Origin: Blepharisma stoltei
Taxonomy: Eukaryota > Ciliophora > Heterotrichea > Heterotrichida > Blepharismidae
NCBI GenBank assembly: GCA_914767885.1
Contig: CAJZBQ010000014.1
Location: forward strand, 1 to 64,000
DNA length: 64,000 nucleotides
Direction: 5' to 3'
This document shows, in pieces, positions 1-12,254 of the stretch. Under the pieces are notes generated by a model that made no database searches, was not told the origin of the DNA, and saw nothing but the letters and a program-made list of their open reading frames with translations. Position numbers and translations under genes: made by a program. Positions within the stretch are counted from its first letter, which is position 1. The number at the start of each line of letters is the position of its first letter.

Positions 1-2790
1 ACACCCTCACGTTAACCCCCCCCCCACCCACCCACCCCCCCACCCCCCCTCCCCCCCACCCCCCCTCCCCCCACCCCCCCTCCCACCCTCCCCCCCACCC
101 CCCCACCCACCCACCCCCCCCCCCCCCTACCCCCCTACCCCCCCACCCACCCACCCCCCACCCCCACCCCCCCACCCCCCCACCCCCCCTACCCACCCCT
201 ACACCCCTCCCCACCCCCACCCCCCCTCACACCCTACACCCCTACACCCCCACCCCCCTACCACCCACCTCCCCACCCCCTCCACCCTACCACCCTACAC
301 CCCTCACCCACCCAACACCCCTAACCACCCTCCAACCCTCCACCCCGACACCCTACACCCTACACCCCCCCTAACCCCCCACACCCTCACACCCTAACAC
401 CCTAACACCCCAACCCCAACACCCTAACACCCTCCACCCTACCACCCTAACACCCTAACCACCCTAACCCCCTAACCACCCTAACCACCCACCCCTAACA
501 CCCTAACCACCCTAACACCCTCACACCCTACACCCCTACCTAACACCCTAACCCCACACCACACCCTAACACCCTAACACCCTACCACCCTACCCACCCT
601 ACCCCCTAACACCCTAACCCCCTAACACCCTAACCCCTAACACCCTAACACCCTAACACCCTAACACCCTAACACCCTAACACCCTAACACCTACCCCCT
701 AACACCCTAACACCCTAACACCCTACCACCCAAACACCCTAACACCCTAACCACCCTAACACCCTACCCCTAACACCCACACCCTAACACCCTAACACCC
801 TAACACCCTAACACCCTAACACCCAACACCCTACCCTAACACCCTAACCCCACCCTACCCTACACCCTAACACCCTAACACCCTACACACCCTAACACCC
901 TAACCCCTAACACCCTAACACCCTAACACCCTAACACCCTAACACCCTAACACCCTAACACCCTAACACCCTAACACCCTAACACCCTAACACCTACCCC
1001 TAACCACCCTAACACCCTAACACCCTAACACCCTAACACCCTAACACCCTAACACCCTAACACCCTAACACCCTAACACCCTAACACCCTAACACCCTAA
1101 CACCCTAACACCCTAACACCCTAACACCCTAACACCCTAACACCCTAACACCCTAACACCCTAACACCCTAACACCCTAACACCCTAACACCCTAACACC
1201 CTAACACCCTAACACCCTAACACCCTAACACCCTAACACCCTAACACCCTAACACCCTAACACCCTAACACCCTAACACCCTAACACCCTAACACCCTAA
1301 CACCCTAACACCCTAACACCCTAACACCCTAACACCCTAACACCCTAACACCCTAACACCCTAACACCCTAACACCCTAACACCCTAACACCCTAACACC
1401 CTAACACCCTAACACCCTAACACCCTAACACCCTAACACCCTAACACCCTAACACCCTAACACCCTAACACACCCTAACACCCTAACACCCTAACACCCT
1501 AACACCCTAACACCCTAACACCCTAACACCCTAACACCCTAACACCCTAACACCCTAACACCCTAACACCCTAACACCCTAACACCCTAACACCCTAACA
1601 CCCTAACACCCTAACACCCTAACACCCTAACACCCTAACACCCTAACACCCTAACACCCTAACACCCTAACACCCTAACACCCTAACACCCTAACACCCT
1701 AACACCCTAACACCCTAACACCCTAACACCCTAACACCCTAACACCCTAACACCCTAACACCCTAACACCCTAACACCCTAACACCCTAACACCCTAACA
1801 CCCTAACACCCTAACACCCTAACACCCTAACACCCTAACACCCCTAACACCCTAACACCCTAACACCCTAACACCCTAACACCCTAACACCCTAACACCC
1901 TAACACCCTAACACCCTAACACCCTAACACCCTAACACCCTAACACCCTAACACCCTAACACCCTAACACCCTAACACCCTAACACCCTAACACCCTAAC
2001 ACCCTAACACCCTAACACCCTAACACCCTAACACCCTAACACCCTAACACCCTAACACCCTAACACCCTAACACCCTAACACCCTAACACCCTAACACCC
2101 TAACACCCTAACACCCTAACACCCTAACACCCTAACACCCTAACACCCTAACACCCTAACACCCTAACACCCTAACACCCTAACACCCTAACACCCTAAC
2201 ACCCTAACACCCTAACACCCTAACACCCTAACACCCTAACACCCTAACACCCTAACACCCTAACACCCTAACACCCTAACACCCTAACACCCTAACACCC
2301 TAACACCCTAACACCCTAACACCCTAACACCCTAACACCCTAACACCCTACACCCTAACACCCTAACACCCTAACACCCTAACACCCTAACACCCTAACA
2401 CCCTAACACCCTAACACCCTAACACCCTAACACCCTAACACCCTAACACCCTAACACCCTAACACCCTAACACCCTAACACCCTAACACCCTAACACCCT
2501 AACACCCTAACACCCTAACACCCTAACACCCTAACACCCCTAACACCCTAACACCCTAACACCCTAACACCCTAACACCCTAACACCCTACACCCTAACA
2601 CCCTAACACCCTAACACCCTAACACCCTAACACCCTAACACCCTAACACCCTAACACCCTAACACCCTAACACCCTAACACCCTAACACCCTAACACCCT
2701 AACACCCTAACACCCTAACACCCTAACACCCTACCCCTAACACCCTAACACCCTAACACCCCTAACACCCTAACACCCTAACACCCTCTT
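1..2790. repeat. Telomere, (CACCCTAA)n, left chromosome end
   Basis: The window opens with tandem copies of the 8-base unit CACCCTAA (read CCCTAACA; G-strand TGTTAGGG), which run until about 2787 and then switch abruptly to AT-rich unique DNA. The C-rich strand reads inward, as expected for a left chromosome end. Bases 1 to about 780 are degenerate (runs of C, missing or extra A and T), which looks like long-read noise at a contig tip. From about 880 the array is almost perfect, with rare 7- and 9-base variants (near 1841, 2347, 2535, 2590). About 350 units are present. An 8-base CCCTAACA unit is known from heterotrich ciliates. Confidence 0.97.
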
Positions 2791-3279
2791 AAATTTAGTT
2801 TTATATTTTTAAATTAAATCATTTTTGTGGAATTAATTTTAACTAAAGTTTCTTTTAAAAACTCATAATTTTTTTATTTATTAAGCTCAATTTAATATTT
2901 AAACATATAAAATAATAAGTGTTTTAGGTGCATTTTTATATTTAATTTATAGATATTGAAATATATATTGAAAGCATATTAAAATTACTTTTTTATTTGC
3001 AAATTTTGGAATATTTTAGAATTGCTCTTCTACTAAGTTTTTACAATAAAAATAAGGTTATAAATTTAAAATTTAAGTTTTTTTCTCTCTTTCAGCGAGC
3101 AAAATATTTTTGCTCTCTTATTTTCGTATTTTATATAATTTGCACAGATTAAGCAATAAGTATTTATTTAATCTATATTACCTATAAAGTTTAATAATTA
3201 TAATTTAATTTTCATTTTTCTAACCAAAATACCAAAAAGGACACATAACTTGAATTTTACAGTTTAGTTGTATTTATTT
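2791..3279. other. AT-rich subtelomeric spacer
   Basis: About 490 bases of AT-rich DNA between the telomere and the MORN pseudogene. No open frame, intron-like pair or TA-bounded inverted repeat is evident here. Confidence 0.6.
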
Positions 3280-4010
3280 GAGGTTACTTGGGAAGGTCCA
3301 AAAAAACTGTCAGATGGCAGTTTATATGTAGGAGAATGGAAAGATAGAGACTAACCTTTAGGAAGAGGCACGATGTATTGTGCAGATAGAGGAATTTCTG
3401 AAGGCAGTTAAAAAGCTGGAAAACTCCATGGTAAAGGCAGAAGGATCAATTCAGTGGGAGATATGCACTTAGGAGAATGGGCTGAAGGGAAAATGAATGG
3501 TAGCGGATGTATGGAATACGCTGCAGGTGATCATATCTTCCATGGGCAATACGCTGCAGGTAATCATATCTACGAAGGAAATTGATTATTGACAAACCGG
3601 AAGGTTTTGGCTCTGAAAAATTGCCAAATGGGTCAAAGTTCGGAGGAAACTACAAGGAAAATTCGAATTCCCTGATGGGAGCTACTTAGAAGGCGGGTTC
3701 GTGAATAACGAATTTTAAGTCACAGGCGAATTCGTGCGGAATGATGGAAGGAAATATAAAGGGGAGTGGAAAAGCAATAGAATGCATGGAAAAGGAAAGC
3801 TTACATGGTCAAATGGAAGATATTATGAAGGAGGTTATGCAATGGACCAAAAAGAAGGATATGGCATTTTTGGCTGGCCTAATGGAAAGAGATATGAAGG
3901 ACTTTGGCTGGATGGGAAACAGCATGAAGAAGGAACACTTTATAATGAGCAGAAAGGCGTTTAGGAAGATGGAAAGATGAGATTAGAAAACTAACTGAAG
4001 TTACTTAAAT
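3280..4010 (+). pseudogene. Decayed MORN-repeat protein
   Basis: Reading across frames gives successive MORN repeats (patterns such as LYVGEWKD, LHGKGRR, YKGEW, HGKGKLTW, GRYYEGG, KRYEGLW). The segment is broken by several TAA and TAG codons (for example after GEWKDRD, after ISEGS and after the GGFVNNEF stretch) and by frame changes. The only long clean piece is 3734-3964, about four repeats. TGA was allowed as Trp, so the stops are not a code artefact. No start is visible. An intact MORN gene with many TGA codons lies at 60271-61734, so this is best explained as a decayed subtelomeric relative. Unmapped IESs could account for some but not all of the breaks. Confidence 0.75.
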
Positions 4011-4011
4011 T

Positions 4012-4959
4012 CAATTAAAAAAGAAAAAAATAATAGAAGAATCAAACGCAAATTGTAAATTTCTTTTAATTTAAAAAGTGATGGTTTCTATTTTCTCCTT
4101 AAACACGCAATAATACTCTTCAAATAAGTCCGAATTGTGCAATCCACTTTCATTTCTTGATCGATAGACCACCATCATTCGATAAATGATAATGGATAAA
4201 AATATTCTAAAAAGATTATTTATTTATATTAATTTAAAATTTCTATATTAAAAATTTAGAATTAATATAAGCGATTATACGGTGTAATATCTAAGATCAT
4301 CATTATCAAAATATTTAGATGGATTTGAGGTGGTAGGGAGAACGTTTTATGCTTCTGCATAGGAAAATTGTTAATGGAGGAATGGAATTAATTTTTCCGT
4401 TTTGAGGAAATTTTTGGATCAAGGACGGGAATAAGCATAATCTTTGCATAAACTTTTAAAAAATCCTCCCGTTTAATTCAAAGTTACTCATTTTTCATTC
4501 CAAATAAATTTTAAGCAAAAATGTAGGAAGATCAAAAAGCAAAAGTTAAAAATAGTTTTCTTCGAGTTCATACTCAATCAAGCAGTAAAAGATATAGACT
4601 AAAATAGTTAAGTTTTAAATTTAAATTGCAACTTAAGTCATTTACACTATTGTTTAATTTAATTTTTAGACATAACAGATTAGAATAATATATTTTTCTT
4701 TATGTTATTACAATCTATTTTATAAAAACTCAAAACAATGAAGATTAGCTATTACTTGGATATCATATAAACGAAAAAGCCTTCTATATAATATAAAACG
4801 CTCTAAAATAAGATAACATAAAATCTATTTCTCTACAATTTCTAAGTTTTTTACATCAATATAAAATTAATCAATATATATCTATAATTGTATAATAATC
4901 AAGCCATTATCATCCATAGTTGCTGATATCTCCTCATCAGAAGGATTTCCATATATAAA
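4012..4959. other. Intergenic AT-rich DNA
   Basis: About 950 bases with no supported gene on either strand. It precedes the valyl-tRNA synthetase start and should contain its promoter; no specific motif is claimed. Confidence 0.5.
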
Positions 4960-7923
4960 ATGGCTGAGGAGATGAAGTCTTCTATTAGCACAATCATTCG
5001 AAATGTGGCCAAAAAAGATCTAAGCGCTCCAATGGCAGCAGGATATGACCACACACAAGTGGAGTCTCACTGGAATACATGGTGGGAATCCCGAAGGTTT
5101 TACAGGGCAAACGAAGAAAGAGCTTTGACACTTCCTCCGAGTCAAAAGTTTGTGATGATGATTCCTCCTCCAAACGTAACTGGCTCTTTACATTTAGGCC
5201 ACGCTCTCACAAGCTCAATTGAAGACGCACTAGCCAGATGGAGCAGGATGCAAGGCAAAGAAACTTTATGGCTCCCTGGAGTTGATCATGCAGGAATCGC
5301 CACCCAAAGTGTTGTCGAAAAACAAATTTTCAAAGAAGAAGGAAAGACCCGCCACGACTACGGCCGAGAAGAATTCACTAACAAGATCTGGCAGTGGAAA
5401 GAGAAGTACGGGAATAGGATCTGTGACCAGTTCCGCAGAATGGGTGTCAGCACAGACTGGAGTAGAATGTGCTTCACCCTTGACGACAAGCTCAGCAAAG
5501 CAGTTGTAGAAGCATTCGTAAGGATGTGGGAAAAAGGTCTAATTTACAGAGCTAACAGACTTGTCAACTGGAGCTGCTACTTGAGAACTGCGATTAGTGA
5601 CTTAGAAGTGGAGTTCGAAGACATCACAGAGAGCACCTGGCTCAAAGTTCCAAACCATGACGGGCTTTACGAGTTTGGTGTAATCCATAGCTTTGATTAC
5701 CAAATTGAGACAGGTGAAAAAATCACAGTAGCTACTACAAGATTGGAGACTATGCTTGGAGATGTAGCTGTCGCTGTTCACCCTGATGATCCAAGGTATA
5801 AGCATCTCATTGGCAAGAAAATTATCCATCCTTTTATCCCTGAGAGAGAAATGAGGGTTGTGGCTGACGCACAGCTTGTTGATATGACTTTTGGGACTGG
5901 AGCCGTCAAAATTACTCCTGCTCATGATTATAGAGATTTTGAGTGCGGAGAACGCAATGGACTGGCAACGATCAACATATTTACTGAAGATGGAAAAATC
6001 AATGAAAACGGAGGGAGGTATGCAGGAATGATGAGGTTTGACTGCCGAAATCAAATAGAAAAGGATCTTGCTGAGCTGGGGCTGTATAAGGAAAAGGCAA
6101 ATAATGCGATGAGATTAGGATTTTGCAGCAGAAGCGGCGATGTTATTGAGCCTTATCTAAAGCCGCAGTGGTATGTCAATTGCAACGATCTTGCTGCTAG
6201 AGCTTGCGAGGCAGTTAGAAATGGAGAGCTCAAAATTTTGCCTGATTTTAATGAAAAAACCTGGTTCAGGTGGCTTGAAAACATTAAAGACTGGTGTATT
6301 TCAAGGCAGCTCTGGTGGGGGCACAGATGTCCAGCATATTTAGTTACTGTAAAAGATGCGAATGGGGAGGTAAAAGTAAGGCCAAGAAATGACTCAAACG
6401 ATAACTGGGTTTGCGCAAGAAACCACGAAGAAGCACTTCAAAAAGCCCAAAAATTCAAAATAGCAGAGACTGATATCATTGAAATTGAGCAAGATGAAGA
6501 TGTCCTTGACACATGGTTTTCCTCAGGCCTGTTCCCATTTTCAACATTAGGATGGCCAAATGTTGAAAATCCAGACTTCAAAGCTTTTTACCCAGGCACA
6601 ATTTTGGAAACTGGACATGACATCCTTTTCTTCTGGGTCGCACGTATGGTCATGATGGGGTTGTGTCTGACTGATAAGCTTCCATTTAACACTGTATACC
6701 TTCATGCTATGATTAGAGATGCAGACGGAGAAAAAATGAGTAAGAGCAAAGGGAACGTTATTGATCCTGAAGAAGTCATCGATGGGACCACATTGGAATC
6801 TCTAATTCAAAAAGTCGAAAACAGCAATCTGTCACAAAAAGATAAAGTAAAATACATTGAAAAAAGGAAAAAAGAATTTCCTGAAGGAATTCCTGCTTGT
6901 GGTAGCGATGCCTTAAGAATTGGTCTGTTATCGTTCACAATCCAAGGCAGAGACATTAACTTGAAGATCTCCAAAGTCATTTCATTTAGACAGTTCATGA
7001 ATAAATTGTGGAATGTGATGAAATTCACTTTATCCAACCTCGGAGAAGGATTCGTCCCAATTGAAGGATTTTTAAACCAAAAGCCAAAAATCTTGGTCAA
7101 CCAGTGGATGGTCAGCCGCTTATCTAATACCATTCAGCTAATCGACACTCATTTCAATAATTACGATTTTGGTGAGGCAGTCCAGGTTCTTTACAGCTAC
7201 TGGCTCCACGAGTTCTGTGACATCTACCTTGAAGCTATAAAGCCTATCATGAGATCTGACGATGCTGAAGCTAAGACAGAAACCCTTAATACCTTATTTT
7301 CTGCAGTTGAAAAAGGTCTGCTGCTCCTCCACCCAATGATCCCATATGTGACTGAAGAGCTATACCAAAGACTCCCTGAGTTTTCTTGGAAGCGAGAAAG
7401 TATTTCAATTGCAGAGTATCCTAAGCCAATTCCAGAGCTAATTGACCCTGAAGTTGAAAGGACAATGGACATCATGATGGAAATCATAAGGACAGCCAGG
7501 TCAATTTTCCAGAACCTGAATCTAGTTGGAAAAAAGCCTAAAATCTACTTGAGGACAAGTCAGGAAATTATTAATTTGATCGAACCACATATCAACACAA
7601 TTGCCACCTTATCCAAGGCAGGAAGTGCGAGCTGCACCACAGAAGTCCCTCATGGCTGCATCATGAACCCTTCAAGAGACGTTGAAGTCTATTTAGAGCT
7701 AGCAGGAATGGTGAATATTGAAGCAGAAGTCAAGAAACTCGCAAAGAAAAGAGATCAGATGCAGAAACTAATAGAAGGGCTCAGGAAGAAAATGTCACTG
7801 CCTCAATATGAAGAAAAGACACCAGAAAATGTGAAAGCTGAGAACAGTAACAAGCTAGCCACGTACAATGAAGAACTGGAAAAGCTTGAACTAGAAATAA
7901 CTCGACTAAAAGAGCTTAGCTAA
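4960..7923 (+). CDS. VARS1: Valyl-tRNA synthetase, cytosolic type
   Basis: An uninterrupted 987-residue protein. It charges tRNA-Val with valine for translation. The class I signature HIGH appears as PPPNVTGSLHLGHAL near residue 70, and the KMSKS loop as GEKMSKSKGNV in the middle of the protein. The large CP1 editing domain lies between them (TTRLETMLGD and GTGAVKITPAHD are typical). The C-terminus is a coiled coil as in ValRS (arm of about 65 residues rich in Lys and Glu). Length fits the family. The ATG at 4960 follows an AT-rich leader and the first residues MAEEMK are acceptable. No intron, IES or TGA codon is present, which makes it the cleanest gene in the window. Confidence 0.97.
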   Translation: MAEEMKSSISTIIRNVAKKDLSAPMAAGYDHTQVESHWNTWWESRRFYRANEERALTLPPSQKFVMMIPPPNVTGSLHLGHALTSSIEDALARWSRMQGKETLWLPGVDHAGIATQSVVEKQIFKEEGKTRHDYGREEFTNKIWQWKEKYGNRICDQFRRMGVSTDWSRMCFTLDDKLSKAVVEAFVRMWEKGLIYRANRLVNWSCYLRTAISDLEVEFEDITESTWLKVPNHDGLYEFGVIHSFDYQIETGEKITVATTRLETMLGDVAVAVHPDDPRYKHLIGKKIIHPFIPEREMRVVADAQLVDMTFGTGAVKITPAHDYRDFECGERNGLATINIFTEDGKINENGGRYAGMMRFDCRNQIEKDLAELGLYKEKANNAMRLGFCSRSGDVIEPYLKPQWYVNCNDLAARACEAVRNGELKILPDFNEKTWFRWLENIKDWCISRQLWWGHRCPAYLVTVKDANGEVKVRPRNDSNDNWVCARNHEEALQKAQKFKIAETDIIEIEQDEDVLDTWFSSGLFPFSTLGWPNVENPDFKAFYPGTILETGHDILFFWVARMVMMGLCLTDKLPFNTVYLHAMIRDADGEKMSKSKGNVIDPEEVIDGTTLESLIQKVENSNLSQKDKVKYIEKRKKEFPEGIPACGSDALRIGLLSFTIQGRDINLKISKVISFRQFMNKLWNVMKFTLSNLGEGFVPIEGFLNQKPKILVNQWMVSRLSNTIQLIDTHFNNYDFGEAVQVLYSYWLHEFCDIYLEAIKPIMRSDDAEAKTETLNTLFSAVEKGLLLLHPMIPYVTEELYQRLPEFSWKRESISIAEYPKPIPELIDPEVERTMDIMMEIIRTARSIFQNLNLVGKKPKIYLRTSQEIINLIEPHINTIATLSKAGSASCTTEVPHGCIMNPSRDVEVYLELAGMVNIEAEVKKLAKKRDQMQKLIEGLRKKMSLPQYEEKTPENVKAENSNKLATYNEELEKLELEITRLKELS

Positions 7924-8098
7924 ATATTTCTCATATAAAAATTATTTTCTTTCAAAAAATGCTGGCTTCTCTATTTTCTGATAGTTTAAAAAATAGAATG
8001 CAGCCGCTAAGTAATGATTAAATAAACACTTTATTCAAATCTCTAATGGAAATTTCTGATTTTTTTGTAGAGCAGAGGTAATATGCAATAATTATAAA

Positions 8099-8863
8099 AT
8101 GCAATATCCAGGTGCAAACCTTGAAATAAACGATTCGACTTTTGACTTGAAGCAGGCCCCTGACACTGACCGATTAGGTATTTTTTATGAAGGCTTTATT
8201 AGAAAGGTTTACGGGATCCTCAGTGCCCAGCTTTTGGTTACAATCTTGTTCTGTGGGATTGTCATGTCAAGTGAAATCCTAACTGAGTTTGTCCAAAACA
8301 ATCTAGCTTTCTTCTTCATTGCTGTATTTGGAGTTTTTGCCTCAATGATCGCTTTACTCTGTTGCAAAAATGTGGCTCGTGAAGTCCCGAAAAACTACAT
8401 CACGCTTTTCCTATTCGTGAATTTTATTTAGACACTGTGCGAAAGCTATATGGTTGCGACAGTGTGCACTCTTTATGATGCTTATACAGTAATCACAGCT
8501 GCAGTAATGACCCTTGGCGTTACTCTAGTGCTTACTGCCTATGCATGCTTGGTAAAGGATATTTAGACCAAAACAGATTTTAGACCATGTGTGGGGATCA
8601 TGTTCATTGCCCTTTCCTCGATGATTATGATGATGTTCTTTGGCCTTTACCGCATGGGAGATAATTTTGAAGTTGTCTGGTGCTCTCTTGGGGTAATTAT
8701 TTATGGAGTCTACATCATTATAGACACCCAACTCATTGTGGACGGAGAAAAGTATGGAATCACCTCTGACGACTACGTTATTGGAGCAATGCTTATATAT
8801 GTAGACGTTATTGCGCTGTTTTTAAGAATCCTCGAATTGATTGGAAAGCTCAAAGAGAATTAA
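8099..8863 (+). CDS. Bax inhibitor-1 / TMBIM (lifeguard) family membrane protein
   Basis: A multi-pass membrane protein of about 244 residues, related to TMBIM/lifeguard proteins that act in ER and Golgi calcium handling and cell-death control in other eukaryotes. Two 15-base introns are visible, 8417-8431 (GTGAATTTTATTTAG) and 8552-8566 (GTAAAGGATATTTAG). Each carries the TAG that otherwise looks like a premature stop, and splicing both gives LFTLCESYMV and ACLTKTDFRPC, which match family motifs. About seven hydrophobic segments follow a short soluble N-terminus. It ends 21 bases from the end of the convergent kelch gene. The possibility that TAG encodes Gln was considered and dropped because both TAGs sit exactly at intron ends. 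Confidence 0.93.
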
Positions 8864-8884
8864 ATTAGTAGAATTATAGAAAAA

Positions 8885-11146
8885 TTAGATTTTATAAGTA
8901 TTCCATTCATTGCTTGCTATGTTATAAGAAATTACGCATTTTTCTTTGTTTATTGAGAACAGCAAATGCCCTCGCCTGATAATATGTAGCCAAAAGAAAA
9001 GTCAAGATGAAGTAGTTATTATAGGAGTGCAGCTGTGAAATTCTTCAGAATTTATGTCATATAAATAAGACACCCTGTGAGGCTCATCTGAGGGTCCTTC
9101 TCCTCCGAAAATCAGGATTTTATTATTACTTATGCCGTAGCAGCCATGCTGCCACAGTCTTTCAGGCAGCAAAACTGCGAGTAAAGTCCATGTGTCCTGG
9201 CTAATATCATACATTTCTACTGTGTTATTGACTGTCTGCTGGTAACCCCCAAATATATAAATTTTTTTCCCCACACTGGCTCCTCCTGGACAGGTTCGTC
9301 CTAAATTTATATTTTGAATTGAATTTCATGTCATTGTAGACAAGTTTAATGCTTCTCACAATTTAAAATGACAGTTAGGGATAGGACCACGTCCTACAGC
9401 CGAACTCAGTAAGAGAATTTTATGTCATGGCGTGAAGAGAAGTGATTCAAAATGAGTCTGGAGTGGGTAGAAAGGCCTTAAGGGATTTTCAGACATGGAC
9501 AGCTTAACGCACAGGCCGATCTTACTACTATTACTCAGGACTGTAAATCCACACTAAGACTGAAAGAAAATAGGCTTGAATAAGCGTAATCTTATTAGTA
9601 CTAGCATGAATGCTTCGCATTGTGTTGCAGTCAAATTATTTTCATTTTTCCCTGAAATTACATAGACAATCCCATCCACAAGCAGACTTACGTGGGATGA
9701 ATGCCCATTAATCATAGAAGGAGCTGCATATGTAGATCCGGTTGCAGGGTCTAGGAAAAATGCAGTTTGTTTGGCACCGCTATTTTTCCTTGCCTTTCCA
9801 CCCATAATCAAGACATAGTCGTTAGGCAGCTGGACAAAGCAAGATCACCTTGGGACTTCCAAAGTTGTGTCTTGGATCATTTTCTTTTGAAACTCATTTT
9901 TTCTGAAATCATACACAAAATAGTCACGACTTCCTCGAATTAAATAGAAAAGCTGGGAAGATTCAATAGTTTTAGGGCTGTTTAGTTCGAGGAAGGACAG
10001 TGAGTCATAGACTCCGTTCAATGTTGGCCCCTTAGGCATGTGGAATAAAACATCTTGTGGGAAATTTTTATAAAACTGAGCAGATAGCTTAGAAATTTTG
10101 TGGGCTTGGCTTATAAGGTCTAAATTATCATTAAATCGATACAGATTGGGGATCAGTTTTTCGACCTGCTCAATTAAATTTAAATTTGTTTCTAGATATG
10201 ATTTCATAATTTTTGAATTTTTTTTCCAGTCACTGATTTCATCTTGCCCTGACTCTTTTTGAGGACTTAAAATTCCATCACTTTCATCATTAGACTCTGC
10301 TTGGTTTAACTCAACTAGCACAGATCTTTTAGCACTTTCAACTCTTTTCTCTAATAATGGAATCAGTTTTTTAGTTTCAATTGCAGCTGCAGCGAGTTTA
10401 GTTCGTGCAAGCTCTTTTGTGTATATTGAGTGGCCTGCATGAACACTGGGATTTTGAGCACAAACTGTGCAGCAGCTGATTTTATCGTCCATGCAAAACA
10501 AATCCTCATCAAGATTATGCTCAATGCAAGTCCTACTATCTTCATTAGCATTGGACCTAATTATAGAAGTTTCCTATGTTTGGCGCTGTAAGGCCGATAA
10601 ATTCTGATCGGAATTTATCGGTTGGTTGCACCAAATCAATGCCTTGGTCGGACCAAAAAGCGATTTGGTCCGACGAACTTGGAAAGCTCCTGGGAAAATG
10701 TCTGCGCTTTCAGCGCTATATAGAGGAAATCTCTATATATGATCTGAATACATTTCATCTGAAATATGAGCTTCTGCACAACCAGAGCACAGCATCACCT
10801 TGCAATTGTTACACATATTACAGTAAATTTCTGAATTCCCACAAGCTTGACATTTATTTGTGGTAGAGTTTTGTAGAGACTCGCTGCTATGTAAGATTGC
10901 TTGAACAATTTGGTTTCTCGGAAGGCAATTGGAAGAAAAAGACTTGAGAAAAGTGCACTTCCGGCAGACTGGACAGATGAAAATTTTCGACTATTTATTG
11001 ATCACCTCTTTTTCTTGCAAACAGTTTACTTCTATAATTTCATAGGCGCACTCAAAGCAAAGATTGTGAGCGCAGTTAAGAATGACAGGATCTTGGAGAG
11101 CTGCCAAGCACACAGGACAAACGCATGCGTCGTTTAAGTTTGCCAT
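8885..11146 (-). CDS. RING / B-box / kelch-repeat protein
   Basis: Probable E3 ubiquitin ligase with TRIM-like head. From the ATG at 11146: a RING finger (CPVC, CAHNLCFEC, then FICPVCRKC after a 15-base intron GTGATCAATAAATAG); a second Cys-rich patch (CQACGNSEIYCNMC); a B-box (CIEH, FCMDD, CCTVC, HAGH); a coiled coil; then kelch repeats with motifs such as VLIMGG, IYIFGG and ILIFGG. An IES at 10562-10735 interrupts the B-box, and its removal restores the frame (SDHIIRSN). TGA codes Trp at several kelch positions, including RWSCFVQLPN near 9843. One TAG at 9554-9556 remains unexplained; a GT-AG intron of 48 bases ending there would remove it in frame. The stop used is TAA at 8885-8887. Confidence 0.85.
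10562..10735. mobile_element. IES/MITE family D, copy 1, inside B-box exon
   Basis: A 174-base segment bounded by TA, with inverted ends (TATAGAAGTTTCC at the left, GGAAATCTCTATA at the right) and several internal hairpins, including CGATAAATT...AATTTATCG and a TTGGTC/GACCAA repeat. A second copy, about 97% alike by eye, lies at 14904-15076. Removing it with one TA rejoins the kelch gene in frame through the B-box zinc ligands. Confidence 0.88.
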
Positions 11147-11360
11147 TTTAAAATGCCTTTCAGTCTATCCTGATATTAATATTTTAGAATATATTGCATT
11201 TTCTTAGGATTGGATGGTATAAATGATAAGAATAGGCTTAAAAGACTGAATTTTATAGGAGAGAACAGAGTTTATTTATTAAGCCATAAAAAATTATTAT
11301 GACTACTGAATTTATTGGGCCAGCCTTATAGCAATAATGAATTAGCTTACTATAAATTTA

Positions 11361-12254
11361 ATGACCACTATAATTGCTCAGCAGTACTTGTCAGAATTTG
11401 GCGCAAAGGATAAAGATACAAAAATGCTGAAGAAGAGCTTATCATTGAAAAAGGCAAGGACTCTGACCGCAGCTGAGGAAACAACTCATAAGCCTCCAGA
11501 CTCTTTTCAAAAATCTATAAGGTATACTATCCCCCTGCCTGTGATTGAGGAGCCAGTCGAATGCTTTCCGACTGAAAACTTGATTGGAAGCAAAGCCAAA
11601 GTAAGAATTAATGTGAGATCAGTATCAGGGTCAAAGCGAAAATTCAAAAAGTCAAATAACCCGCAGTCACCAGCCACAATCTCCACAATGAGCTCTAAGT
11701 CACCCATAGTTGGGTCGCTAAACAATTTTTCTGCCCAAGTGGAAATTTTTATCAAGGATTTTAAAACACAGGAAAATAAAAATGCTCAGAATGTTAAGCC
11801 AGTCACCAGGTCGATGAAGCTTATCAGGCCAAATAAAAGGACTGAGTTTGAAGAAGAGGACATATCTGAGGCTGACTTAAAGTCATTTTTCTATTCTCCT
11901 AGAAATGACGAAATTCAAGTAGCTGAAAGATTCATGCCAGAAACTGCTAATAGGCTGCGGTCACAGATTCCTAGAAATAAAAAAACCCGAGCTTTAACAC
12001 TAAAAAGCTTATCCCCTAAGCCAGATGAAAGAAAGCCTAATGATATCAGAAGAAGCAACCAGCGTGCTCAAACATTTATTCCGTCAGTTGCACTGACTAA
12101 CAGTGCAGCTGCCGAAAAGAGCGCGCATTGCGATTTTTCTCAGATTAAGGATATAAAACTGGACAGGAAACGGAAATCCAAAACCGACTTAAAATGGAGG
12201 TGGAAAGGAGTCCATGAGAAAATAAACCTAATTAATGCTTGATACAACAGTTAA
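11361..12254 (+). CDS. Unknown basic protein, 297 residues
   Basis: I do not recognise a family. The frame from ATG 11361 is open to a TGA at 12240, which reads as Trp in this code, and ends at TAA 12252-12254 (last residues WYNS). The protein is rich in Lys, Arg, Ser and Pro, with low-complexity charged stretches and no evident membrane segment, suggesting a disordered or nucleic-acid or cytoskeleton-associated protein. There is no intron. Its stop overlaps the stop of the convergent GAF-protein gene at TTAA. Confidence 0.7.

Noticed and set aside
1-2790. CRISPR array or satellite
   Set aside because: Units are 8 bases with no spacers; the array is telomeric.
5602-7487. Minus-strand open frames inside valyl-tRNA synthetase
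   Set aside because: They are antisense shadows of the real gene with no family features.
8429-8571. TAG in the TMBIM gene read as glutamine (Condylostoma- or karyorelict-like code)
   Set aside because: Both TAGs sit at the end of 15-base GT-AG introns, and the spliced protein matches the family better.
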